This document shows positions 26,192-37,869 of a stretch of DNA of 64,000 bases, piece after piece. The notes below the pieces were generated by a model. It was given only the letters and a program-made list of their open reading frames with translations. It was not told the origin of the DNA and did not search any database. The stretch's first letter is position 1, and every line of letters starts with the position of its first letter. Both the position numbers and the translations under genes were made by a program. This DNA comes from Akkermansia muciniphila (GTDB lineage: Bacteria; Verrucomicrobiota; Verrucomicrobiia; Verrucomicrobiales; Akkermansiaceae), in assembly GCF_002884975.1 (NCBI RefSeq), contig NZ_PJKB01000003.1, forward strand, positions 164,743 through 228,742, read 5' to 3'.

Positions 26192-26707
26192 CTATCCGTT
26201 GGTAAGGGTTTCCGCTATGGAGGTGGCCACCAGCCGCGCCGCATAGGAGAGGGCGTTGGTCCGTGCCGTCTGGATGTTGCCCAGGTCAAAGAACTGGCTC
26301 GTTTCCTCCGCAGAGCTGGCGTACAGGACCTCGTTCGTCCTGCCGTCCACCACACGGTATTTGACGGCCAGGCGCAGGCCCAGCTCCGTACTTTTATAGG
26401 TGTCTTCCCGGCTTGAACGCAGCTGGTCAAAGGTGATGGAGTATACTTCCCCCTCCACCCGGATGTCCGCCCCGGAGCGGGTACTCAGCTTGTAGGTGCC
26501 GTCCCGCTGGAGTTCATCCGCCAGAGCGCCGGTCACCAGTGTGGCGGCGCGGGGTTCCAGGGAGTTGTTGGCAAAGAGGCAGACCTGGACGGTTTTCGCA
26601 AATTCCAGCTTGGGCGGCTTGGTGCCCCCCAGCTGGTAGCCGCAGGAACCGGCGAGCAGGCACAGGGCGGGCAGAAGGAGTTTAAACATGTGCCGGATGC
26701 GGTTCAT
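26192..26707 (-). CDS. lptE: LptE-like lipopolysaccharide-assembly lipoprotein
   Basis: 171-aa lipoprotein with signal LLLPALCLLAGSC and Cys 22 as the lipid anchor. The mature start CGYQLGG and a following beta-strand (KTVQVCLFANNS) match the DUF/LptE family that plugs the LptD barrel and brings LPS to the outer leaflet. Small LptE proteins diverge strongly, so the call rests on the CGYxL motif, length and position. It lies 18 bp after bamD and 29 bp before rsmI, an envelope operon. Confidence 0.75.
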   Translation of the reverse strand: MNRIRHMFKLLLPALCLLAGSCGYQLGGTKPPKLEFAKTVQVCLFANNSLEPRAATLVTGALADELQRDGTYKLSTRSGADIRVEGEVYSITFDQLRSSREDTYKSTELGLRLAVKYRVVDGRTNEVLYASSAEETSQFFDLGNIQTARTNALSYAARLVATSIAETLTNG

Positions 26708-26725
26708 GCGGAGGGAGGGTTCCTG

Positions 26726-27676
26726 TTATTTGCTGGTGACGCCCAGTTTTTTCAGGCGCGCCTTCGCCGTAGCGGCGGCGGCGGGATTGATGCTGCCCTT
26801 GGAGGCCACTTCCTGGTAGCAGAAGATGGCCGCATTGGTATCCTTCATCTTGGTAAGGTAGTATTCCGCCACTTCCAGCTGCTGGGAGACCAGTTCACGC
26901 TTCATGGCGGCCAGGTCGGAGCGGGCGGCCCCGGCGCGGGAGCTGTTGGGATAGCGCTGGAGATAGTCTTCATACGCTTCCTGGGCGCGGGCCACATTGA
27001 CGTGGTTGCGGTCCCCGTCAGCGGCGGCCTGGCGGTACAGGGTGGCTATCTGGAGCTGGGCCGTGGGGGCCAGCGGGGAATGCGGGTGGTTGTCCACCAG
27101 GTTCTGGTATGCTTCAATGGCCTCCTTCATCCGGCCGCGGGCGGCCAGGTAGCTGCCCAGCACGTTCATGGCCTGCGGGGCGGTGGGGGCGTACGGGGCG
27201 TTGTCGCGCACGTGGTTCAGCCATTCCGTGACGTTCTTGGGGTCCATCCTGACGTCAAACATCCATAGCACGCGGTTGGTCAGCGCGCCGCTCGCCGCGC
27301 CGAAGGCCATTTCCTTCTGCCGCTCCATGGCCTGCTTGTACAGCGGACTGTCCGGGTGACGGTCAATGAGCTTCTGGTACTGGTCAAAGGCATCCGCAGG
27401 TTCCTTGCGGGCTTCATAGAGTTCCGCCATTCTGAACCGGGCCTGCGGCGCTTCCTTGGAAAGGGGGTGCTTTTCCACCACCCTCCTGTATTTCTTGATG
27501 GCGCCGGAGAGATCGTTCTTCGCTTCCTTCGCCCTGGCTTCCTGCATCAGGGCGATGGCCTGCTGGTCCACCATGCGGACGGTTCCGGGGGGAGGGGGCG
27601 CTTCCGAAGAACACTGGCACAGCACCAGCGTTCCGGAGACGGCGGCCATCATGACAAGCAGCTTTTTCACATTCAT
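26726..27676 (-). CDS. bamD: BamD-like outer-membrane assembly lipoprotein
   Basis: 316-aa TPR lipoprotein. The signal ends in LCQC (Cys 22). Tetratricopeptide units follow, for example AIKKYRRVVEKHPLS, AFDQYQKLIDRHPDS, AIEAYQNLVDNHPHS and AYEDYLQRYPNSS, in the arrangement of BamD/YfiO, the essential partner of BamA in inserting barrel proteins. It is about 70 aa longer than E. coli BamD, with an extra C-terminal repeat. Pairing with lptE supports an outer-membrane biogenesis role. YbgF-type TPR proteins are the main alternative. Confidence 0.75.
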   Translation of the reverse strand: MNVKKLLVMMAAVSGTLVLCQCSSEAPPPPGTVRMVDQQAIALMQEARAKEAKNDLSGAIKKYRRVVEKHPLSKEAPQARFRMAELYEARKEPADAFDQYQKLIDRHPDSPLYKQAMERQKEMAFGAASGALTNRVLWMFDVRMDPKNVTEWLNHVRDNAPYAPTAPQAMNVLGSYLAARGRMKEAIEAYQNLVDNHPHSPLAPTAQLQIATLYRQAAADGDRNHVNVARAQEAYEDYLQRYPNSSRAGAARSDLAAMKRELVSQQLEVAEYYLTKMKDTNAAIFCYQEVASKGSINPAAAATAKARLKKLGVTSK

Positions 27677-27691
27677 GACTTTACAGCAGAA

Positions 27692-27731
27692 AAAGAGGGC
27701 GCGTCAACCCGGTGAACGCAGATTGACGCGC
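27692..27731 (-). terminator. Terminator-like hairpin after hisI
   Basis: GCGCGTCAA (27699-27707) and TTGACGCGC (27723-27731) form a 9-bp stem with a 15-base loop. On the minus strand the stem is followed by CCTCTTTTTC, 10 bases past the hisI stop. It likely separates hisI from the bamD operon. Confidence 0.55.
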
Positions 27732-27740
27732 AAAAAAGAG

Positions 27741-28232
27741 TTAATGGCCCTTGCCGTACACGGCTTCAGCGTCAAAAACAACGCCTCCGTCAGCTTCGCG
27801 CAGCGTGACGGGTTCCCCCTGGGGCTGGGACTTCAGTTCGTCGCCAAAAGGCACGGAACGGTAGAAGCAGGAGTGGTGTCCGGTGTGGCAGGCCCCGGCG
27901 CCGCACTGGTCCACCAGCACGATCAGGGCATCCTGGTCACAGTCAATCAGGATTTGCTTCACCTTCTGCACGTGGCCGCTGGTCGCGCCCTTGTGCCAGA
28001 TTTCCTGGCGGCTGCGGGAATAGTAAACGGCTTCCCCCAGCTCCATGGTCATGCGCAGGGATTCCGCGTTCATGTAGGCCAGCATCAGCGGTTCATGGGT
28101 AACGTGGTCCATGGCGAGGGCCGGAATCAGGCCGTTCTGGTCAAATTTGGGGGCGAATTCCACGCCTTTTTCCACATTCACCTTGCCGCGGTCGGCAAAG
28201 ACAATCCGGGATGAGATGTCATTTTGTTCCAT
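27741..28232 (-). CDS. hisI: Phosphoribosyl-AMP cyclohydrolase
   Basis: Third step of histidine synthesis, opening the adenine ring of PR-AMP. 163 aa from the ATG at 28232 (MEQNDISS). [20 protein letters not shown] and [18 protein letters not shown] are family blocks, and [13 protein letters not shown] with [15 protein letters not shown] supplies the zinc-binding Cys/His residues. This is the monofunctional form with no HisE domain. Divergent from holB across 87 bp. Confidence 0.95.
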   Translation of the reverse strand: MEQNDISSRIVFADRGKVNVEKGVEFAPKFDQNGLIPALAMDHVTHEPLMLAYMNAESLRMTMELGEAVYYSRSRQEIWHKGATSGHVQKVKQILIDCDQDALIVLVDQCGAGACHTGHHSCFYRSVPFGDELKSQPQGEPVTLREADGGVVFDAEAVYGKGH

Positions 28233-28319
28233 AACCGGGCCCCTTAGTACATGAAATATCCGACATATACCAATCTTTTCTGTTGCCCTGACGCAACGAA
28301 ATGGTTTCATAGGGAGCGT

Positions 28320-29288
28320 ATGGCATTCACGGCACCCCAAGCGTTCGACCTGCTCCGCACCGCCTTCTCCCGCAACCGGCTTCCCCATGCCCTGCTTATT
28401 GTGGGAGACGAACACCAGGGAGCCTCCCGCCTGATTCTTCAACTGCTGGAGCTGATGAACGGCATCCGGGCGGACCACCTGGACGGCGTGCGGGACGAGT
28501 ACTGCCGCCTGGTGCGCCCCAAGTCCAAGTCACGCCGCATCCTGCGGGACGACATCCGCGCGGTGGAGCCCTTCCTGCAGCAGCGCGCGGCGGAGGGAAA
28601 ATGGAAGATAGCCGTGTTCATGGATGCGGAGCGCATGAATGACGAGGCCGCCAACGCCTTCCTGAAGACCCTGGAAGAACCGCCCAGCCAGTGCCTGCTT
28701 ATTCTGTCCACCTCCCAGCCGGACCAGCTTCTCCAGACCATCATTTCCCGCTGCGTGCGCGTCAACCTGCTGCAATCCGCGGAGTTCAGGCTCACCCCCA
28801 TCCAGGAGGCCCTGCTGCCCCACTGGCTGGAGACCTGCCGCAACCTGGACAATGACCTGGCCGCGCTTGCCTTCCGCAGCAAGTTCGTGGACGTCATGAC
28901 GGAGGCCAAGGCCGCCATCACCAAAAACCTGAACCAGGCCCTGAAGGATGAAGCGAAGGAAGCCGCCCAGGGCACGGACACCTCTGACTGGGAGTCCCGC
29001 AACAAGGACGCAAACGCCGCCCAGATAGAAACGGAATACCTGGAACAGCGCAACCAGGCCCTGGAACTGCTCATCAGCTGGTTCGGCCAGGCGGCCCTGA
29101 TCGCCTCCGGCGCCCCGGAAGTCACGCCAATTCACCCGGAGGTGCGCACGCTGGCCGCGCAGATGCCCGTGAACGAATTGCTGAAGCGCATGGAAGCCCT
29201 CAACAGGCTCCGCGACGATTTGAATTTCAATATTCATGAAGCCCTGGCGCTGGATGTCCACCTGCTGGCCGCCGTCGGGTCTTCCTGA
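28320..29288 (+). CDS. holB: DNA polymerase III delta-prime-like clamp-loader subunit
   Basis: 322 aa from the ATG at 28320, preceded by a good AGGGAG site. It has the AAA+ clamp-loader architecture: [16 protein letters not shown] stands where a P-loop would be but lacks GKT, as expected for the non-ATPase delta-prime. [17 protein letters not shown] and [11 protein letters not shown] (the SRC arginine-finger motif) are diagnostic. It opens gamma/tau neighbours during clamp loading. The four-Cys zinc module of many delta-prime proteins is absent. Confidence 0.85.
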   Translation: MAFTAPQAFDLLRTAFSRNRLPHALLIVGDEHQGASRLILQLLELMNGIRADHLDGVRDEYCRLVRPKSKSRRILRDDIRAVEPFLQQRAAEGKWKIAVFMDAERMNDEAANAFLKTLEEPPSQCLLILSTSQPDQLLQTIISRCVRVNLLQSAEFRLTPIQEALLPHWLETCRNLDNDLAALAFRSKFVDVMTEAKAAITKNLNQALKDEAKEAAQGTDTSDWESRNKDANAAQIETEYLEQRNQALELLISWFGQAALIASGAPEVTPIHPEVRTLAAQMPVNELLKRMEALNRLRDDLNFNIHEALALDVHLLAAVGSS

Positions 29289-29319
29289 ATGAAGACTCCC
29301 TCACCTCCCCTACCCCACT

Positions 29320-30411
29320 ATGACCTACTACTCCCGTCTGCTGTTGTCAGCCGCCGTCTTCCTCGGCTGTTCGCCCGCCGTCCGCGCCGTCACCCCGGAA
29401 GAAGGAAGGCGCCTTTACCTGGAAGCGAAGGAAGGAAATGCGGAATCCCAGTACCGTATGGGCCTCTGCTTCCTGAAGGGAGATGGCGTCAAGCGCAGCC
29501 CCTCCCAGGCCAAATTCTGGTTTTCCAAGGCGGCCAGGCAGGGGCACCGCACGGCGGAACGCTCCCTGCGCCTGATTCCCAAAAAGGCTCCGCTGCCCGT
29601 GGACCCTTCCGCCGACCGCGCCACCCGGGAGAAGAAGGGGCTGGAATTGTATGAGTACCTGTACAAGCTGAAGGATTACAGGCCCGCGCGGGAAAGCACA
29701 ACCACCTCCGTCACCATCAACGGCAAGAGGAAGTATGACAAGCTGCCGGAACAGGGAACGAAGCCGGAGCTTTCCAAAGTGAGCGCCTTCATCCGCGCCG
29801 GGGCGGACGTGAACTACCAGGGTGAGGGCATCAGGGGGGATAATTCCTGCGCTCTGGCCCTGGCGCTGGACATGCAGTTTTTTGAATTGGCGGACCTCCT
29901 GATTGCCAACGGGGCGGACGTCAATCTGGAAATTGGCCGGTCTGACGAGTATAAAAACGCTTCTTCCTCCCTTCTTGCCAGGCATTATTTCAATCCCAGG
30001 GCTCCGCAGGCAGCCTATCTGCTGGAGCACGGGGCGGACCCGGATTATGTGTGCAACGACGGCAAAACACTGCTGATTTCCGCCGCCAGGTACGGGAATG
30101 AGGAGAGCGTCAGGTTCCTGCTGGAAAACGGTGCGGACCCCAATAAACCCAACGGCAAGCCGCGGCTAGGCCATTACAAGCCGGCCAATTCGGAAACGGC
30201 CCTTTGGGTGCTCGCGGACGTTTCCGGCCTTCAGGAAAATTCCATAAACGCCGCCGCCAAATTGTTGATTGAGCACAAGGCGGACGTGAACTTCCGCGCC
30301 AGGGGCGGAGCCACTCCCCTGGACCGCGCCATCGCCACCGGAAAGAGCAGCCTGGCGCGCATCCTGAAAGAAGCAGGGGCCAAAACCTCCAGGGAATTAG
30401 ACGGCAAATAA
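29320..30411 (+). CDS. Exported Sel1-ankyrin repeat protein
   Basis: 363 aa. Signal peptide MTYYSRLLLSAAVFLGCSPAVRA is followed by about two Sel1-type repeats (AKEGNAESQYRMGLCFLKGDG, then AKFWFSKAARQGH). After a linker come four to five ankyrin repeats (for example FIRAGADVNYQ, LLIANGADVNLE, LLEHGADPDY and LLENGADPNKP). Both modules bind proteins; the export signal puts it in the periplasm or on the surface. Partner unknown. It starts 31 bp after holB. Confidence 0.85.
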   Translation: MTYYSRLLLSAAVFLGCSPAVRAVTPEEGRRLYLEAKEGNAESQYRMGLCFLKGDGVKRSPSQAKFWFSKAARQGHRTAERSLRLIPKKAPLPVDPSADRATREKKGLELYEYLYKLKDYRPARESTTTSVTINGKRKYDKLPEQGTKPELSKVSAFIRAGADVNYQGEGIRGDNSCALALALDMQFFELADLLIANGADVNLEIGRSDEYKNASSSLLARHYFNPRAPQAAYLLEHGADPDYVCNDGKTLLISAARYGNEESVRFLLENGADPNKPNGKPRLGHYKPANSETALWVLADVSGLQENSINAAAKLLIEHKADVNFRARGGATPLDRAIATGKSSLARILKEAGAKTSRELDGK

Positions 30412-30422
30412 GGTGCGGAAGC

Positions 30423-30941
30423 TCAGCCTTTTTCCCCTCCCTGCCGGAGGCGGGGGACAAGAATTTCCTCATAGGCGCGGAATTTCTGCTCATACGTCAG
30501 CCGCGCCGCCGCCGGACTGGTGGAGGGCATCTGGATGATGGCAGGGGTTTCCCGGAGGAATAGTTCCGGAAAATACCGCTTGAGGTATTTATGGGAGGCG
30601 GTTCCGTTGCAGCAGACCGTGCAAATGCCGGGAAAACATTCCAGCAGGGCGGCAATGTCATTGGGCTGTTCCTGGGAGATGTGCTGGTCCAGGCTGCCGG
30701 GCCTGACGCCGGAGGCCACCACGTCCCACAGCCCCACCCCGCCCCGGTTGAGCAGGGACAGGCGTTCCCCATACGGCAAAGAGGGGTCAAAACCCAGCAG
30801 GGTGCCCATGATTTTCCAGAAGGCGTTGCGCGGATGGGCGTAATACTGGGCCTGCCGCAGGGATTCATCCCCCGGCAGGGAGCCGAGCACCAGCACGGAG
30901 CATTCCGGCGTGACGGAGGGAGGGAAGGAGCATTTCTTCAC
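30423..30941 (-). CDS. DNA-deoxyinosine glycosylase (UDG superfamily, family 6)
   Basis: 172 aa. VLVLGSLPGDESLRQAQYY followed by AHPRNAFW is the signature of hypoxanthine-DNA glycosylases. It is completed by GVGLWDVVASG and the C-terminal PSTSPAAA motif, where the UDG family has its DNA-intercalating segment. It removes hypoxanthine arising by adenine deamination. Convergent with the Sel1-ankyrin gene, it ends 11 bp from it. Confidence 0.88.
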   Translation of the reverse strand: MKKCSFPPSVTPECSVLVLGSLPGDESLRQAQYYAHPRNAFWKIMGTLLGFDPSLPYGERLSLLNRGGVGLWDVVASGVRPGSLDQHISQEQPNDIAALLECFPGICTVCCNGTASHKYLKRYFPELFLRETPAIIQMPSTSPAAARLTYEQKFRAYEEILVPRLRQGGEKG

Positions 30942-30953
30942 GGCGGGAAGCGG

Positions 30954-31763
30954 TCAGGGGTTCTGCATGCCGGAGTACCTGCGCACCTCCTTCATCCCCA
31001 CCTCCTGCCGGAGCAGGGAGGAGAGCCACGGATGGCTTCCCACCGCGGGGGCCAGATTGAACCGTTCCGGCCTGGTGATGCGCGTGAAAATGACGCGCCT
31101 GATCTGGGATTTGGGCACCGTCTTGGCTCCGTAGCCGTCCGGCATGTTGGAGGACCAGAAGGTGACCGTGTCCCCGCCGTCCTTCACCAGGACGGTCAGG
31201 TGGCCGGATTCCCGGCGGCCAATGTGGTCCGTCCAGAATATCTTCATGAAGTCTCCGGGCCGGGCCTTCCGCCAGTCTTCAAAGTTGACGCCGGCGCCCA
31301 GCCTGTGCACCAGCACGGCCAGGCCGGGGCCATTGGCATTCGCCCAGCCCCACGGCCCTTCGCCGTCATGCTGGCCCAGGCGGGGAATGAGGGCCAGCCA
31401 CGCGCGCTCGGAAATAACGGGCTGCGGCTGGGCGGCGTCCCATAGTTGCAGGGATTTTAAAAGGAGCAGGTAGCAGGCGGAGGAACAGAAGGAGGGGGTG
31501 GCCTCCCGGAGAAGGAAGACGGGACGGCGCGTGCGGGGGTCCCAGCGGCAGGTTTTCTGCGCCAGGGCTTCCATGGCCTCCCTGTTGATCTTGTAGCCTC
31601 CGCCCTTCCGGAATTGGGAAAGTCCGGCGCGCAGGGACTGGTACCAGGCGGCCTCTCCCGGAGTCATGGCCGCACCCCGGCCCGCGGGGGCGCGTTCCGC
31701 CGCCGTCACGGCTGCGGGCCACAGCAGCCCGAGGCAGCAAATCAATATCAGGGCATTCCTCAT
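30954..31763 (-). CDS. Secreted papain-fold-like protein of unknown function
   Basis: 269 aa from the ATG at 31763 (MRNALILICC) with a clear signal peptide ending near TAAE. The sequence PSFCSSACYLLLL places a cysteine at the start of a hydrophobic helix, and RRESGHLTVLVKD followed by FWSSN gives a His on a beta-strand and a polar third residue. This is the Cys-His-polar order of NlpC/P60-like and other papain-fold amidases. The mature protein may cut peptidoglycan or peptides in the envelope. I cannot place it in a named family. The gene lies 12 bp before the glycosylase gene. Confidence 0.7.
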   Translation of the reverse strand: MRNALILICCLGLLWPAAVTAAERAPAGRGAAMTPGEAAWYQSLRAGLSQFRKGGGYKINREAMEALAQKTCRWDPRTRRPVFLLREATPSFCSSACYLLLLKSLQLWDAAQPQPVISERAWLALIPRLGQHDGEGPWGWANANGPGLAVLVHRLGAGVNFEDWRKARPGDFMKIFWTDHIGRRESGHLTVLVKDGGDTVTFWSSNMPDGYGAKTVPKSQIRRVIFTRITRPERFNLAPAVGSHPWLSSLLRQEVGMKEVRRYSGMQNP

Positions 31764-32018
31764 CCTTGCCCCACAGGGTATACGGGCGGCGGAAAATATC
31801 AAGGGCGGATTGCGCGCGCAGCGCTGTACGGAAAGGGAAAAAGGCCATAGCTTTTCCCCGGAATTCCTGTTGTTTTGTCTGGACTTATCGCAGAACGTCC
31901 CTTACTGTGCGTCAGGTCACGCGCCGGGTATGCGGAGCGGAGAGGCAACGCACCTTGGGCGGACCTTGTTTCCGGTATTTATTTTTAACCACCACGGACC
32001 ACATAGAGGCATCATACC

Positions 32019-35213
<3,195 letters not shown>

Positions 35214-35241
35214 ACGCGGATGGCGCCAGCCATTTAAAAGG

Positions 35242-35281
35242 AATGCCCCGCATGCGTCTCCTGCATGCGGGGCATTTTTTT
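35242..35281 (+). terminator. Strong terminator after carB
   Basis: AATGCCCCGCATGC (35242-35255) pairs perfectly with 35263-35276 around a 7-base loop, then TTTTT. The hairpin is 28 bases past the carB stop. Confidence 0.92.
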
Positions 35282-35292
35282 AACCGGAAATC

Positions 35293-35745
35293 CTATTGCC
35301 GGGTGACTTTCAGGCGCAGGAAGCGGCGCGCGTTTCCGCCGTGCACGGGCTCCGGGTCTTCAAAAACCGCTTTCGTTTTTCCCTTTGTTTCCATGACTTG
35401 AACGGGCACCCACGTTTCCAGATCAGGGGAACACTCCACGGAATGCTCCACGTCAACGGTCTCCGGATTAACGGGCCATTCAAGCACAAGGCGGCTGTCG
35501 CCGTCCTCCTTTTCCCTGACTGTAAGCCGGGTAACGCTTCCGCATGGCTTGAGCGGGTCAAGCCCCGTGGCGTACTTCACCAGATTGGAAATGCCGTCCC
35601 CCGCCGGGCATGCGTCCGGAGCCATTTGATCCTCCGGCGTTCCGGCCGGAGAGGGTTTCCGGCACGACCCAGGACACATTGGAAGCAACGTTCCATGCGC
35701 CCCCCCTGCCCAGGGAAACGGTCGCCCATAAAGAACCGGCCACAC
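35293..35745 (-). pseudogene. Decayed C-terminal fragment of a large secreted protein
   Basis: The frame contains TPEDQMAPDACPAGDGISNLVKYATGLDPL (split: AGDGISNLVKYATGLDP is the key part) and ends in RRFLRLKVT. This is the C-terminal module common in large Verrucomicrobia exported hydrolases and autotransporters, which normally follows hundreds of residues. Here only about 115 residues of it remain. The residues before TPEDQ do not look like protein, while a neighbouring frame (LGRGGAWNVASNVSWVVPE) continues upstream, which suggests a frameshift. I read it as the remnant of a lost gene; a short functional gene is less likely. Confidence 0.45.
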
Positions 35746-35781
35746 AGCATAAGTTGCTTGGTATAAAAATCAGCCCTTGAC

Positions 35782-35800
35782 GCCGGATTAAAAATCCGGC
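35782..35800. repeat. Palindrome GCCGGATT-AAA-AATCCGGC
   Basis: Eight-bp perfect arms with three central A bases. It is related to the CGGATTTnAAATCCG palindromes at 6573 and 6732. It lies between the secreted-protein remnant and the PP2C gene. Confidence 0.45.
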
Positions 35801-35852
35801 CATTGCCGTTAACCGTTTCCGGCTCTTCTTTTACGGCATTTCCCCAAGGGAA

Positions 35853-36635
35853 TTATGCCTCTGTTATCTCCGCACAAACCAGCGTGGCGTTGTCCTGGTT
35901 GGGAGCGCCATCCCTGATGATGCCGTCCAGCACGGAACGCACCAATTCCTCCGCGGAAAGCATGGACAGGTAACGCATGCCGGCAGGCCCCAGGGAGTCC
36001 AGGTAAGGCCCCACTCCGTCACTGGCCACCAGCAGGCGGTCTCCCGGCAGCAGGGAGAAACAGTCATCCCTCAGGTCCACGTGGGGCACCTCCTTCCCCA
36101 TCAGGGCGGAAGTCAGGGAATGGCGCGCGGGATGGCACAAGGCCTCCTCCCTGGTGATGGAGCCTTCCTCCACCATCTGTTCCAATTCCGAGGAATATTG
36201 GTGCAGTGCATTGAGCAAAAACATTTGTTCCTCCCGGACCAGCAGGAGAAGGGAATCCCCCACGCTGGCCCAGCGCAGCCCCTCCGCGCCAATCCAGGCG
36301 GCTACCAGGGTAGTGCCCATTTCATCGTTGGAGCCTCTCTTTTTCCGGGCAATCCGCACCTGTTCATTGGCCGCGTGCACGGCGTCCTTCAGCCTCTTTC
36401 CGGGGGCGGCACGCCCCTCCCGTTCAAACGTCCGTGAAAATCCTTCCACGGCGGCACGGCTGGCCAGCTCCCCTCCGGTATAGCCCCCCATGCCATCCGC
36501 CAGAACCATCACCAGCGCATCATCCGCCGCCAGGATGGAAAAGGAATCCTGCTGATTGCTCCGGGCACCCAGAATCTGGTCCCCATGTAATCCGGACACC
36601 AGGAAAGGTTCTTGAGAAGAAGGCTGCTGCATCAT
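35853..36635 (-). CDS. PP2C-family protein phosphatase
   Basis: 260 aa from the ATG at 36635 (MMQQPSSQEP). All key PPM motifs are visible: SNQQDSF, LADGMGGYTGGELAS (metal-binding Asp/Gly), WASVGDSLLLL, LLVASDGV and QDNATLVCA. It dephosphorylates Ser/Thr residues with Mn/Mg and would counter Hanks-type kinases such as the one at 11598-14174. No membrane segment, so cytosolic. The ATG pair at 36635 and 36632 makes the exact start ambiguous by one residue. Confidence 0.92.
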   Translation of the reverse strand: MMQQPSSQEPFLVSGLHGDQILGARSNQQDSFSILAADDALVMVLADGMGGYTGGELASRAAVEGFSRTFEREGRAAPGKRLKDAVHAANEQVRIARKKRGSNDEMGTTLVAAWIGAEGLRWASVGDSLLLLVREEQMFLLNALHQYSSELEQMVEEGSITREEALCHPARHSLTSALMGKEVPHVDLRDDCFSLLPGDRLLVASDGVGPYLDSLGPAGMRYLSMLSAEELVRSVLDGIIRDGAPNQDNATLVCAEITEA

Positions 36636-36811
36636 GTGGGAGTTTATTCTAACATATCCCTTTTCCTGAAGAAAGCGGGAAGATGGCGAGGGAAGCAGTT
36701 GCTGCGCCGGCACTCCTCTCCGGGCCAGCCACGGAAAGCTTTCCACCCATCACCGGACGGATACTCTCCATCTGTCTGCTCCCGGCCGGACGGCAGGGCA
36801 TCCACCGGAGA

Positions 36812-37555
36812 TTATCCAAGATAGGCAACGGTTTCATGGGGAATCGTGAGCTTTCCACCCGTTTGGAAGCGGCCAAACAGGTGATTGAGAGCTTCCAGCC
36901 ACGCGGCATAGCCCTCTTCCCGCTCTCCGGGGGAATAGGAAGAGGAAAGCATGCGCCTGATGTACTGTTCCCGTGTATAAGACAGCTCGTTCGGAAAACG
37001 GAAAACCTGGAAATGGTGGTCAAAAAAATCGGCTATCCTCTCCTGAAGATCCGCCAGTCCTCCGCTGAACCCGTAAAACCGGGGACAGTACAGGCGATGG
37101 ATGCGCCCTTCCTCCAGAACCGCCGGAGCGTCTTCCACCCTGGAATTCCAGATCAGGGCAATCTTTCCTCCCGGAACCAGGATGCGGCGGCATTCCCGTT
37201 TAAACGCGGCAGCATCAAACCAGTGGAATGCCTGCGCTGCCGTCACCAGGTCTACGGAAGCATCCGGAAGCAGGGTATGTTCCGCCGTGCCGGGCACGGA
37301 ATGGAAAAGGGGAAACTCCCTCAACAGCCTCTCCGCTTCTTCCCTCATGTCATTATTGGGTTCCACGCCATACACGGTCCAGCCGCGCTCCAGCATGGCG
37401 CGGGACAGAATGCCCGTGCCGGAGCCCGCATCCGCTGCGCGGAGGGGTGCCCCCCCTTCTTCCTGCGCCAGCATGTCAAGGAGCGCCTCCGGATAACCGC
37501 GGCGGCCCTGGGTGTAGGAAGCGGCTTTTCCGGTGAATTTGCCTGTATTATCCAT
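36812..37555 (-). CDS. SAM-dependent methyltransferase, class I
   Basis: 247 aa from the ATG at 37555 (MDNTGKFTG). ADAGSGTGILSRAML is motif I for SAM, VYGVEPNNDMREEAE is motif II, and VTAAQAFHWFDAAAF is motif IV, as in UbiE/Methyltransf_11 proteins. The N-terminal KFTGKAASYTQGRRGYP block is typical of trans-aconitate-type small-molecule methyltransferases. Substrate unknown. Divergent from nadE. Confidence 0.88.
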   Translation of the reverse strand: MDNTGKFTGKAASYTQGRRGYPEALLDMLAQEEGGAPLRAADAGSGTGILSRAMLERGWTVYGVEPNNDMREEAERLLREFPLFHSVPGTAEHTLLPDASVDLVTAAQAFHWFDAAAFKRECRRILVPGGKIALIWNSRVEDAPAVLEEGRIHRLYCPRFYGFSGGLADLQERIADFFDHHFQVFRFPNELSYTREQYIRRMLSSSYSPGEREEGYAAWLEALNHLFGRFQTGGKLTIPHETVAYLG

Positions 37556-37869
37556 CACTTCGTCGGGAAATGTTTTTTCCGGGTTCAAAGGTAAAACGCC
37601 GCCGCACCGCTTTGCCAGCGCCAATCCCGTTCCATGGCGCAGAAAAATCTTTCTGCCAAAATCCTGTCACAATCTTCCGTCTCACTTTCTCCACGGCTTT
37701 CCGTGCCTGTGCCGCGAACCCTGGCAGGAGCAGCGCCGGTGCCCACTCCCGGCTTTACAAGTCTTTCAGGAGCTTTTAGTATCGGGATCAGGCCCCCGCC
37801 CCTTCCGGATTGCCCCCTGCTCCGGGAGAACAAAGCGTCTGCGGGCTTGATCTCCAGACCGCTCCGCCC

